Shown here one piece after another: positions 9,448-17,334 of a stretch of 64,000 bases of DNA. Position 1 is the stretch's first letter, and each line of letters begins with the position of its first letter. Made by a program: the position numbers and the translations under genes. The notes below the pieces were generated by a model. It had not been told where the DNA came from. It did not search any database and saw only the letters and a list, made by a program, of their open reading frames with translations. Location of the stretch: positions 124,001-188,000 of the forward strand of contig DAOTWG010000009.1 in assembly GCA_034436015.1 (NCBI GenBank), given 5' to 3'. The stretch is from DAOTVX01 sp034436015 (GTDB lineage: Bacteria > Chloroflexota > Anaerolineae > Anaerolineales > Villigracilaceae).

Positions 9448-10647
9448 TCAAGCATTGAGCGTGGCATTGATGCGCTGAGCCAGCGCGCGCATTTGCGCTT
9501 CGAGGTAGGAACGGAAATCGGTCTCCGAGGCGGTGAAAGCCTGTTCCCAGATAAACTGCAAGGATTCATAAAGTCGGTTTTCGAGCATTCCCCACAACCA
9601 GGTAATCGGGAAGGAATGACCCGACTGCATGGCCTTGGCGATGACGCGATAGACAGGATGACCGGCAAAGCGAATATGCTCCAGCGCATCGAGCCTGGCT
9701 GGAAGCGAGAAAGCAGGGAAGAGTTCCGGCGGCAGTCGTCTGCCAGCGAGGTACTCCACAAGTTCGAGGGCAGCGGATTCCTGAGGGGTATACCGCCAAA
9801 CGATGAGGTGGAATCCACCCACGAAAGGAACGCCGGGCGGCGCGGCCACCGCAATTTGCTCTCTCAGGTCTGGCCCCATTTGAGGATGATCAAACAACCA
9901 GGGACCGCTAAAAGCCACGGCAGCGCGTCCCTGTAAGAAGAGCGCATCGGATTGCTCGTCGTTTAATCGGCGCGCTTCCGGGACAAGGAAACGAGCCAAG
10001 CGAAAGAATTTCGTCATGGCCTCCAGCGCGGCCGGGGAGTCAAAAACAGCCCTCTTGCCGTCAGGAGTGAGGAAATTGGTGTGATCAGCCCACAGCCAGC
10101 TGGCCAGGAAGTGGAGGTTGATGCGCGAATCCCGCGTCGGCAGAGTTAGAGGAATCTCCACTCCCTTATCCTGCAAGGCCTGCAAACAGGCTTCCAGTTC
10201 CTCATGACTGGCAAAGGTTTCACGCTCGGCCTGGCCTGTATGGGCGAAGATATCCTTGCGATAATATAGGACACGCGTGTCCGCAAGCCAGGGAATTGCC
10301 CAGGCGACAGCATCGGCGTTCTCGCCGTCTCCAAGGGCGCGCACGCTATGCCAGGAAGCAGGGAGATAACTTCCCTTGCCGCCCAGCCTTTCGACTTCCT
10401 GTTCGGTGAAGGGGCGTAGGGCGTTCATCATCACCATATCGCTGACCCAGGTGCTGCCGATTTCCGAAACAGCAGGGCCATCGTTGTACAGGGCAATTTG
10501 CACCATGCGCGCCCACGCCCCCGCCCAAGGAATGACCTCCAGATTCACGTGAATATGACGTTCCTGCTCGAAACGGGCAAGCAAGGAACGCATGGTTTCT
10601 ACAGCCACAGGGCCATGATCGAAGATAGAAAACTCGATTGTTTCCAT
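9448..10647 (-). CDS. ABC sugar-binding protein-like, without signal peptide
   Basis: A 399-residue protein with the fold signature of family 1 extracellular solute-binding proteins: an N-terminal lobe with GPAVSEIGSTWVSDM, a middle with AIPWLADTRVLYYRKDIF and a hinge segment FLQGRAAVAFSGPWLF. Such proteins are normally lipoproteins or periplasmic. This one starts METIEFSIFDHGPVAVE directly at the first beta-strand, with a ribosome binding site (GAGAGGCAGG) before the ATG at 10647, and the upstream frame has no hydrophobic leader before a stop. It should therefore be cytoplasmic, where it could hold or sense imported oligosaccharides for the two phosphorylases encoded next. A recently lost signal peptide is the alternative. 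The conventional lipoprotein partner is at 14076. Confidence 0.75.
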   Translation of the reverse strand: METIEFSIFDHGPVAVETMRSLLARFEQERHIHVNLEVIPWAGAWARMVQIALYNDGPAVSEIGSTWVSDMVMMNALRPFTEQEVERLGGKGSYLPASWHSVRALGDGENADAVAWAIPWLADTRVLYYRKDIFAHTGQAERETFASHEELEACLQALQDKGVEIPLTLPTRDSRINLHFLASWLWADHTNFLTPDGKRAVFDSPAALEAMTKFFRLARFLVPEARRLNDEQSDALFLQGRAAVAFSGPWLFDHPQMGPDLREQIAVAAPPGVPFVGGFHLIVWRYTPQESAALELVEYLAGRRLPPELFPAFSLPARLDALEHIRFAGHPVYRVIAKAMQSGHSFPITWLWGMLENRLYESLQFIWEQAFTASETDFRSYLEAQMRALAQRINATLNA

Positions 10648-10701
10648 AGGATTACCTGCCTCTCGCAAAGCGGTTACCAACCCGACACCATCATTATATG
10701 T

Positions 10702-11898
10702 TTAATGGGTAACGCTTCCGCAGTTGCGAACGTTGGCAGATTTGTCATAGGTGTAGAGGCGGTGAGCCACATTAGACACGCAGAAGGTTTCCTCACCGGA
10801 ACGAGAGATGGCCCAGGAAAGCAGACGCGCAACACCTTCAGCGTCGGTATACGCCTCTCGCTCGCCGCGCAGGATAACGCCCGCCCATCCCCCTGTGACT
10901 TTCGCTCCTTCTACCGGTCTTCCTTGTTCATCCACGACCGTGACCAGGGCAACCGCCTGCCAGGAACCATCGGCGTTTTTCTGAACTTGCAGCTGAATAT
11001 CGCTTACGTGCAGAGTCTGCGCGCCCTGCACCGCCATTTCCGGTCGCTGATAGACTCGGACATAATCCACTCGTAAGAATTGAGGGAAAGTTGTCGTCTC
11101 ATCCGGCGCGCCAGGCCAGTTGCCGCCGATGGCTAAATTCAAGATGATGAAAAAGGGATGGTCGTACACCCATTTACCGGGCAGGTCTTCTGGAGTGACA
11201 GCAAAGTACTGTGTTTCATCCACATACCAGCGAATTTCCTGCGGTTCCCATTCGATGGCGTATACATGGAAGTCGTCCGAGGGCGTCCCTGTGGGAAAGA
11301 CGAACGAACTGCCAACGCCGGCGCCGCCGGAATATCCCGGCCCATGGACGGTACCATAGACGCGATCAGGCTGGCGTCCGATAAATTCCATGACGTCAAT
11401 CTCCCCGCAGGCCGGCCAGCCAGAGCGGTTGATGTCCTCCCCCAGCAACCAGAACGCCGGCCAAACGCCCTGACCATAAGGCAGTTGCATGCGCGCCTCG
11501 AAGCGACCATACATCCAGGCATGCAATCCCTGGGTCTTCAGCCGCGCCGAGGTGTAGTTCCGATGGAGATAGCGCTCCGCTCGCGCCTCAATGATAAGAA
11601 AACCGTTTTCCAGGCGCGCATTTTCAGGGCGATTTGTATAGTATTCCAGTTCATTGTTGCCCCAACCGCCGCCGCCCAGGTCATACGTCCAGTTCGCCGG
11701 ATCCAGGCCATCCCCTTCGAACTCATCATGCCAGACCAGAGTCCAACCTGGGCGTTCCCAGACCGGCGTCGAGGTGGGCGCAGGCACAGCAGTCTGGGTT
11801 GGCATTGGGGCAGCAAGGGGCAGGCAGGCCGTCAGTCCCAAAAGAAGGCCTCCCCATGCCAAAAGAAGGTTGAGGGAAGCAACACATGAGCCAGGCAC
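10702..11898 (-). CDS. GH16 endo-beta-1,3-glucanase (laminarinase), lipoprotein
   Basis: A 398-residue secreted enzyme. The leader ends in LLLGLTAC, a lipobox, followed by a Thr/Pro linker. The GH16 domain (about residues 50-295) begins WTLVWHDEFEGDGLDPANW and has the catalytic motif GEIDVMEFIG followed by TVHGPGYSG, a pattern typical of laminarinases; the first Glu is the nucleophile and the last the acid/base. The C-terminal ~100 residues form an Ig-like domain (VALVTVVDEQGRPVEGAKV). It should cut beta-1,3-glucan on the cell surface for the adjacent transporter. The GTG start at 11898 is chosen because GGAGG lies 8 bases before it and the signal peptide then follows at once. Confidence 0.9.
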   Translation of the reverse strand: MPGSCVASLNLLLAWGGLLLGLTACLPLAAPMPTQTAVPAPTSTPVWERPGWTLVWHDEFEGDGLDPANWTYDLGGGGWGNNELEYYTNRPENARLENGFLIIEARAERYLHRNYTSARLKTQGLHAWMYGRFEARMQLPYGQGVWPAFWLLGEDINRSGWPACGEIDVMEFIGRQPDRVYGTVHGPGYSGGAGVGSSFVFPTGTPSDDFHVYAIEWEPQEIRWYVDETQYFAVTPEDLPGKWVYDHPFFIILNLAIGGNWPGAPDETTTFPQFLRVDYVRVYQRPEMAVQGAQTLHVSDIQLQVQKNADGSWQAVALVTVVDEQGRPVEGAKVTGGWAGVILRGEREAYTDAEGVARLLSWAISRSGEETFCVSNVAHRLYTYDKSANVRNCGSVTH

Positions 11899-11936
11899 AG
11901 GGAGACCTCCAAGAGGAGAAGAAAGTATTCCTGGTA

Positions 11937-13001
11937 TTACTTTTCCACGCCGGTGATGACCACCCCTTGCATGAAAGCGCGTTGGGCAAAGAAGAAGACT
12001 AGGACAGGGATAACCGCCGAGATAAGCGTCCCGGCCTGAATCAGGTTCCCGAAGCGCCCATACAACGTATTGAACGTGTTCAAACCAACCGTGATTGGGA
12101 ACTTTTCCGGATGGCCGGCCAGATAAATCAACGGGCCAAAGAAGTCATTCCACGCCCAGAAGAAGTGGAAGAGGGCGACTGCTGTAATCGCCGAAGTGGA
12201 TTGAGGGATGATAACCGAAAGGAATACGCGGAACGGATTGGCGCCGTCAATCATGGCCGCCTCATCCAGGTCGCGCGGAATCGTCATAAAGAACTGGCGG
12301 AGCAAGAAGACGTTCGTGCCCCATGAGAAGTACGCCGGGATGATAAGCGGCCACCATGTGCCCACCAACCCTAGCCGCAGCCAGACGAAGTAGGTCGGGA
12401 TCAGGGTCACAGCGCCCGGAAGAATCACGACAGAGAGCATCACCATGAAGAGCACATTCTTCTTCGGGATGCGGAAGCGGGCAAAGCCATAGGCCACGAG
12501 CGCAGCCGAGCCAACGGAGCCGATCATGGTCACGATGGCGTACATCAGCGTATTGATCAACAGCTTCGGGAACTGAATGCGCGTCCAGGCATCCTTGATA
12601 TTGTTCCACTGGGGGTCAAACTCCCAGGCGCGCTCAAGCTGCCGCCACGAACCCTCCCATTCAATCAAGCCGGCCTCGGGATCGTGTGGGTCAATGAAAT
12701 AGCTGACCGTGCGTCCTTTCTTCACCAGCGCCAGCGACTTGACATCATCGCCGATAGGTACGCGATAGACTTCGTATTCTTTCCCTTCATAGACGTAGGT
12801 CGCCGCCGTCGCCGGCCAGACAGGAGCGCCAATTTGCGCAATCTGCGCATCGCTCTTCAGCGCGGTAGAAATCCCGTAAAGCATGGGGAGCAGGAACAGG
12901 AACAGCACGACGGAGGCGAAAGCTGTAACCAGAATGGCGTTGATGATCTGGCGCGCCCGCCGCGAGAACCGTCTCCCTCGAAGCCAGATGTGTGTCGTCA
13001 T
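11937..13001 (-). CDS. Carbohydrate ABC transporter permease (MalG type)
   Basis: A 354-residue inner membrane permease of the CUT1 sugar transporter family. The EAA loop that docks the ATPase is DEAAMIDGANPFRVFLSVIIP near residue 265. About 110 extracytoplasmic residues are inserted after the first membrane helix, from STALKSDAQIAQ to the segment before LINTLMYAIV, which is longer than in MalG. It overlaps the preceding permease by the four bases ATGA. With its partner and the lipoprotein at 14076 it should import oligosaccharides released by the GH16 enzyme encoded next. No ATPase gene is nearby, so a shared MsmX/MalK-like ATPase must serve. Confidence 0.9.
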   Translation of the reverse strand: MTTHIWLRGRRFSRRARQIINAILVTAFASVVLFLFLLPMLYGISTALKSDAQIAQIGAPVWPATAATYVYEGKEYEVYRVPIGDDVKSLALVKKGRTVSYFIDPHDPEAGLIEWEGSWRQLERAWEFDPQWNNIKDAWTRIQFPKLLINTLMYAIVTMIGSVGSAALVAYGFARFRIPKKNVLFMVMLSVVILPGAVTLIPTYFVWLRLGLVGTWWPLIIPAYFSWGTNVFLLRQFFMTIPRDLDEAAMIDGANPFRVFLSVIIPQSTSAITAVALFHFFWAWNDFFGPLIYLAGHPEKFPITVGLNTFNTLYGRFGNLIQAGTLISAVIPVLVFFFAQRAFMQGVVITGVEK

Positions 13002-13990
13002 GATGACTTCTCCTCTCCGGCATAATAGACCCAGTAACGGGAGGTCCCGAACAGGATGATCGTCAGGAGGAGGGCCACGATGAGCATCAGCCAGGCCAGT
13101 GTGGCCCCATAGCCCATGTTAAAGAACGTGAATGATTGCTTGTAGAAGTAAATCATGTAGAAGCGGGTCTTGCCTTCCGGAAAACCGGTCCCGGCGTTCA
13201 ACACGAACGGCGCCAGGAAAGTTTGCAGCGAGCCAATAACTCCCAGGACAAGTTGGTAGAAAATGACAGGCGTGATCATGGGGAAGGTAATCCGTATCAA
13301 CCGCTGGAACCAGCTAGCCCCGTCAATTTCGGCAGCTTCATAAAGTTCAGTAGGCACGCCTTGTAAGCCCGCCAGGAAGATGACCATAGCCGGTCCAACG
13401 CCCCACAAGCCGAACATAGTATACGCATAATAGACCAGCTTTGGATCGGCCAACCAGCGAAGCCCTTCCGGGCCAGTTGCCTTGATACCGGTAACGCGCT
13501 CGATGAGCATGTTGATCCAGCCGGTATGTTCGTTCAACACGCCGTTCCAAATAATCACGGTCGCCACGGTAGGAATCATGGCCGGCATATAGAACAGCGT
13601 GCGGAATAGACGTACGCCAATTAAGTGTTTAGAATTCAGGAGAATTGCCAGGAACAACGCCAGCGCCAGCGCAGCCGGCAGGGAGATTGCCGCAAAATGC
13701 AATGTACGAAGGAACGACAGGCGAACTTCCGCATCCACGAAAAGCGCCCGGTGCCAGTTGGCAAAACCGATGAAGCGCGCCTGTTCGGGAACAGCCGGAT
13801 TGAAATCCATGAGCGAGAACACAAAGGAGGCCAACATGGGCAACAAATATAGGCCCAGGAAACCTATCATCCAGGGCGAAAGAAAGAGCAGACCCCAAAG
13901 CGCTTCTTTTTTTTGGAGGGGGGTCATCTTTTGACGGGGCGCTCTCTCCCTCCGCGACCTTGCCAGGCGCCAATCAGCAACGTAAGCCAT
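12998..13990 (-). CDS. Carbohydrate ABC transporter permease (MalF/UgpA type)
   Basis: A 330-residue permease with about six membrane helices, starting MAYVADWRLARSRRERAP. The EAA loop is ELYEAAEIDGASWFQRLIRI, followed by FPMITPVIF. This is the first permease of the pair; stop and start of the two genes overlap as ATGA, so they are translated together. The open frame allows a GTG at 14005, but the ATG at 13990 has GGAG 8 bases before it. A strong inverted repeat separates it from the binding-protein gene upstream, the usual arrangement where binding protein is made in excess over permease. Confidence 0.9.
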   Translation of the reverse strand: MAYVADWRLARSRRERAPRQKMTPLQKKEALWGLLFLSPWMIGFLGLYLLPMLASFVFSLMDFNPAVPEQARFIGFANWHRALFVDAEVRLSFLRTLHFAAISLPAALALALFLAILLNSKHLIGVRLFRTLFYMPAMIPTVATVIIWNGVLNEHTGWINMLIERVTGIKATGPEGLRWLADPKLVYYAYTMFGLWGVGPAMVIFLAGLQGVPTELYEAAEIDGASWFQRLIRITFPMITPVIFYQLVLGVIGSLQTFLAPFVLNAGTGFPEGKTRFYMIYFYKQSFTFFNMGYGATLAWLMLIVALLLTIILFGTSRYWVYYAGEEKSS

Positions 13991-14016
13991 TTCGTTACTC
14001 CGCACAAGAAGATTTT

Positions 14017-14048
14017 CCTGGCCCGGCCCGCATAGAAGCCGGGCCAGG
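14017..14048 (-). promoter_or_regulatory. Intercistronic hairpin between binding protein and permease genes
   Basis: CCTGGCCCGGC (14017-14027) is a perfect 11-base inverted repeat of GCCGGGCCAGG (14038-14048) with a 10-base loop. On the transcribed strand it is followed by AAAATC, not by T, so it is not a classical terminator. It most likely protects the binding-protein message from 3' decay or partly terminates. Confidence 0.7.
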
Positions 14049-14075
14049 AAGCCAAAACCAGAGGAGCAGGCGTTA

Positions 14076-15521
14076 CTACTTGCTCAGCGCAGCGTCAAAG
14101 ATCTTCTGCAGGTCGGCCACCAGAGCGGCGAACTCCGCATCCAGATCCAGACCGGGCGTGTTTGACCACTTATTATAATACTCATTGTATTTGTCGGTCG
14201 TCTCCTGGAAACTGGGCATCCAGCTCTCGTGGTTGGGATTATCCGCATACTTGAGGCCCTCTGCCGCCACAGCCCAGTTGATGTCGGTCTTGTTGGGGAA
14301 GTTCTTCTCGGTGTAGATCTGGAAGTATTCAGGCTGCAACGACTTGCGCGCCGGCATGCCACCATAGATGGTAAGTAGGTCGTTCGCCACCTCCGGGCTG
14401 AGCATGTAGCTCAAGACCTGGAAGGCCTCGTCCGGGGTCGGACATCCCTTGAGGATGCCGAAGGTATCGGCATGGAGTTTGGAGGTCACCTTGCCGTTAT
14501 AGGACGGCGTGGCGGCCAGATTCCAGTCGAAGGTGACGTTGCCCAGCGCCCACGGAGCCGTATACCAGGTGTGGATATGAATCATCGCCATGTTGCCGGA
14601 CGAGAACGGGCCGCCAGGACCCTGCAGGAACTCGGCAGACTGATAGGGACCGTTCGGGATGAACCAGTCTTCCCACATACCCTTGTAGACCCACTTCCAG
14701 CTTTCCTTCCAGGGCTCCGGGATTTGAGCAGTCTTGCCGTCGTCAGCGAGGAGTGAGCCAGCGCCGAAGAAGGTGCCCACGCCGCGCGGGTCGGTGTACT
14801 GGTTGAGGAAGCCGAACTGAACGATCTGGGTCTCGTCAAAGTCCGGGCTGGTGGCGTCGTTGCCGTTTGCGTCCACGGTCAGTTTCATCGCCACTTCGCG
14901 CAGCGTATCCATGTTCCATTCAGCAGTGGTGCCATCCGGCCATACATACGGATCGCCATACTTGGCGGGCGGGTAATTCAGGCCAGCCTCGTCGAACAGA
15001 TCCTTGTTATACAGGATGAACGACGGGAAGACGCCGAAGGGGATACCCAGCTGTCCCTCTTCCTTCACATACAGGAACTTTACCAGTTCCGGATCGAAGT
15101 CGCTCAGGTCGTAATTGTACTTCTCGATGAACGGTTGCAGGTCAAGCCAGGCGCCCTTGAAGCTATCGCGCCCACGAATGCCCACCGGCCCGACGATGCA
15201 AGGGGCGTTGCCGGCCGCAATCTGGGTGGCCAGGGTATCATAGGCAACATTGTTCTGCACGATCTCGAGGACCAGTTCGATTTTATCCTGCGAGGCGTTG
15301 TATTTATCCACAACCGCCTGCTGAGGTTCGAACGTGCCCTCGTCGGAGCCGGCGCCCAAGCCGACGAACCAGCGCACCTTGACGCGCTCAGCAGCAGCCG
15401 GCGGCTGGGTAGGCGCCTCCGTCGCCACGGTTGGAGTGGCAGTAGGCTTCGGGCCACAGGCAGCAAGCGCCATGCTGAGTACGACCAGCATTGAAAGAGC
15501 ATAGAACAATTTGTTACGCAT
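14076..15521 (-). CDS. Sugar ABC transporter substrate-binding lipoprotein
   Basis: A 481-residue family 1 solute-binding protein. The leader MRNKLFYALSMLVVLSMA ends in the lipobox LAAC, followed by a Thr/Pro linker typical of Chloroflexota lipoproteins. The mature part begins KVRWFVGLGAGSDEGTFEPQ and contains LGIPFGVFPSFILYNKDLFDEAGLNYP, the usual first-lobe/hinge pattern. AGGAGAAG lies 8 bases before the ATG at 15521. It is the likely binding partner of the two downstream permeases and, given the GH16 and phosphorylase neighbours, beta-1,3-glucan oligosaccharides are the expected ligand; this is inference from context. Confidence 0.88.
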   Translation of the reverse strand: MRNKLFYALSMLVVLSMALAACGPKPTATPTVATEAPTQPPAAAERVKVRWFVGLGAGSDEGTFEPQQAVVDKYNASQDKIELVLEIVQNNVAYDTLATQIAAGNAPCIVGPVGIRGRDSFKGAWLDLQPFIEKYNYDLSDFDPELVKFLYVKEEGQLGIPFGVFPSFILYNKDLFDEAGLNYPPAKYGDPYVWPDGTTAEWNMDTLREVAMKLTVDANGNDATSPDFDETQIVQFGFLNQYTDPRGVGTFFGAGSLLADDGKTAQIPEPWKESWKWVYKGMWEDWFIPNGPYQSAEFLQGPGGPFSSGNMAMIHIHTWYTAPWALGNVTFDWNLAATPSYNGKVTSKLHADTFGILKGCPTPDEAFQVLSYMLSPEVANDLLTIYGGMPARKSLQPEYFQIYTEKNFPNKTDINWAVAAEGLKYADNPNHESWMPSFQETTDKYNEYYNKWSNTPGLDLDAEFAALVADLQKIFDAALSK

Positions 15522-15629
15522 AGGGCTTCTTCTCCTGAACAAAGGTTTGAAAATGGTCGAACGAGTTTATTGCCAGGGCGTACCACGTTGATTCTGTCGA
15601 GTCTTCTCACCTCCTTTACTATGCAAAAG

Positions 15630-15640
15630 GTGTCAGACAC
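15630..15640. promoter_or_regulatory. Palindrome in the binding-protein leader region
   Basis: GTGTCAGACAC is a perfect 5+1+5 palindrome about 110 bases upstream of the binding-protein start, in a 241-base intergenic region. Close by on the transcribed strand (15607-15617) is AAAGGAGGTGA, an almost perfect anti-16S sequence with no open frame at the proper distance. Either could be regulatory; the regulator of the locus has an AraC-type HTH, whose sites are usually direct rather than inverted repeats. Confidence 0.3.
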
Positions 15641-15762
15641 AAATGAACCTGTTCCTGTTGATACAGGCTCCGGCTACATGTGCTCACTCTATCATTCTAT
15701 GGACGCCATAGGAGCAAAACATGCAAAATTGTGCTCAAAATTAGTACGTTTGTAACGCGCCT

Positions 15763-17112
15763 CTACTCCGCCTTAAACAGGAAGGTGCTGATGGAGCGCG
15801 CCGGGCTTTCTGCCGGAGCAGCGAGTCCTTTGTAGCAAAGGGCAAAGATACATGCTCGTTCGGTCCGATTCAAAACAATCACCGCGATTTGCCCATCCGA
15901 GTTGAGGAAGGCCGCTGTCTCCAGCTCATCTAGCGAAGAGGCGCTGACAATGCGCTGCGCGCCGGGACGAACGAAGCGCGCAAGATGGCCAATGTAATAA
16001 TAGGAACTCTGATAATAGAGTTCTCCCTTATGCGTATCGGCTAGAATGGGGGCACTGCAATAATTGCCTTTATGATTTGGCCCGCCGCGCTGATCCAGCA
16101 GTAGGTTCCAATCAATCCATCCCACAGTCCAGTGATTCAAGTCCTGCAGCATCGAACGCGCGTAACGCTCGCCACTCTCCCAGCTCCCGTTGTGCGGGCC
16201 GCCCTCCACCGTGCCTTCTGAGAAGAGCAACTGTTTATCCGGATAGGCGTCGTGAGTCAGCTGAACATTCTCAAAGTGATCGCCCATATACCAGTGGAAT
16301 GCCGCGCCCCAAACATAACGCGCGGCGGCCGGATCGTCGTAGACGGTGCTCGCGCGCTCATAAAGCAAATCCCGATTGTGATCCCAAATCAAAAGGCGGA
16401 CGCGCCCCAACAAGCCCGCTTGCTCTAGCGCCGGCCCTAAATAGTCGCGCACAAAGTCTCGTTCTTCCTCCGCCGCATAAATACAAGATTCCCAGGTCTG
16501 CACAGCCAGGGGTTCGTTCTGGACCGTAATTCCCCAAATCGGGATTCCCTCTCGTTCATACTCTTGAATGTAGCGCACATAATAGCGCGCCCAGGCTTCG
16601 CGATACTCCGGCTTGAGTTTTCCGCCGTTGTTCATCTGACCGTTGGTCTTCATCCATGCTGGCGGGCTCCAGGGGCTTGCCAGCAGCTTGATGGGTTGTC
16701 CGGCCAGACGCATCGCCTCCTTTATCATCGGAATCAACTGACGGCGATCATGCTCGATAGAGAAGTGTTTGAGTTCCACATCCCCCGGCACCTCGGTATA
16801 GGCATAGTTTCCAAGTGAAAAATCGCAACTATTGATGTGCGTACGACAAAGGGTATACCCATGCCCTTCTTTGGGATCGAAGTAAGCCTTGAGCACTTCT
16901 TCGCGCCGCTCCGGACACAATTTAAAAAATGTATCTGCAGCTGCCTCAGTGAACGCGCCGCCGAAGCCCTCTATCGTCTGGAAACGCGGACAGGAGTCCA
17001 CCCATATAGAGGGAGCATCCAATCTCTCTTGCTGAAAATGCAGCGGCGGTTTTTCTGTCAAACGCTCATTGGTGTGCTTGCAGGTGCGATACAGGCGAAT
17101 GGGAACAGACAT
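15763..17112 (-). CDS. GH30 family beta-glucanase/glucosidase, cytoplasmic
   Basis: A 449-residue enzyme. The region FQTIEGFGGAFTEAAADTFF opens the (beta/alpha)8 barrel; the acid/base Glu lies in GITVQNEPLAVQTWESC and the nucleophile Glu in LLFSEGTVEGG, both at the positions expected for GH30. The closest characterised activities in this part of the family are glucosylceramidase-like beta-glucosidases and endo-beta-1,6-glucanases. No signal peptide is present, so it should act inside the cell, where removal of beta-1,6 side branches from imported laminarin oligomers would let the phosphorylases proceed. That role is inferred. An alternative GTG start lies two codons upstream. Confidence 0.85.
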   Translation of the reverse strand: MSVPIRLYRTCKHTNERLTEKPPLHFQQERLDAPSIWVDSCPRFQTIEGFGGAFTEAAADTFFKLCPERREEVLKAYFDPKEGHGYTLCRTHINSCDFSLGNYAYTEVPGDVELKHFSIEHDRRQLIPMIKEAMRLAGQPIKLLASPWSPPAWMKTNGQMNNGGKLKPEYREAWARYYVRYIQEYEREGIPIWGITVQNEPLAVQTWESCIYAAEEERDFVRDYLGPALEQAGLLGRVRLLIWDHNRDLLYERASTVYDDPAAARYVWGAAFHWYMGDHFENVQLTHDAYPDKQLLFSEGTVEGGPHNGSWESGERYARSMLQDLNHWTVGWIDWNLLLDQRGGPNHKGNYCSAPILADTHKGELYYQSSYYYIGHLARFVRPGAQRIVSASSLDELETAAFLNSDGQIAVIVLNRTERACIFALCYKGLAAPAESPARSISTFLFKAE

Positions 17113-17310
17113 ACGCACATCCTAGAAAAATTCTCTGTGCAAAGTATAGAGAAACCTACCTTCGCCTGCATGGAGAATTGTGTCCGTCATTAGCACGGTA
17201 GTGACAACCTCTCCCCTCATCGATCGCCGCAAAAGTGTGTCTGTGTAGCCCTCAAGTCATCTGAATGCAGGAGCATTCATCCTGTCTCTCCATTTGCCCC
17301 CCGAACTCTG

Positions 17311-17328
17311 AAAAGCCGGTGAACCGGC
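17311..17328 (-). terminator. Terminator after the hybrid regulator gene
   Basis: Just past the regulator stop, GCCGG-TTCA-CCGGC on the minus strand (17315-17328) is followed by TTTT. The stem is short but GC only. Confidence 0.5.
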
Positions 17329-17334
17329 AGTAGG

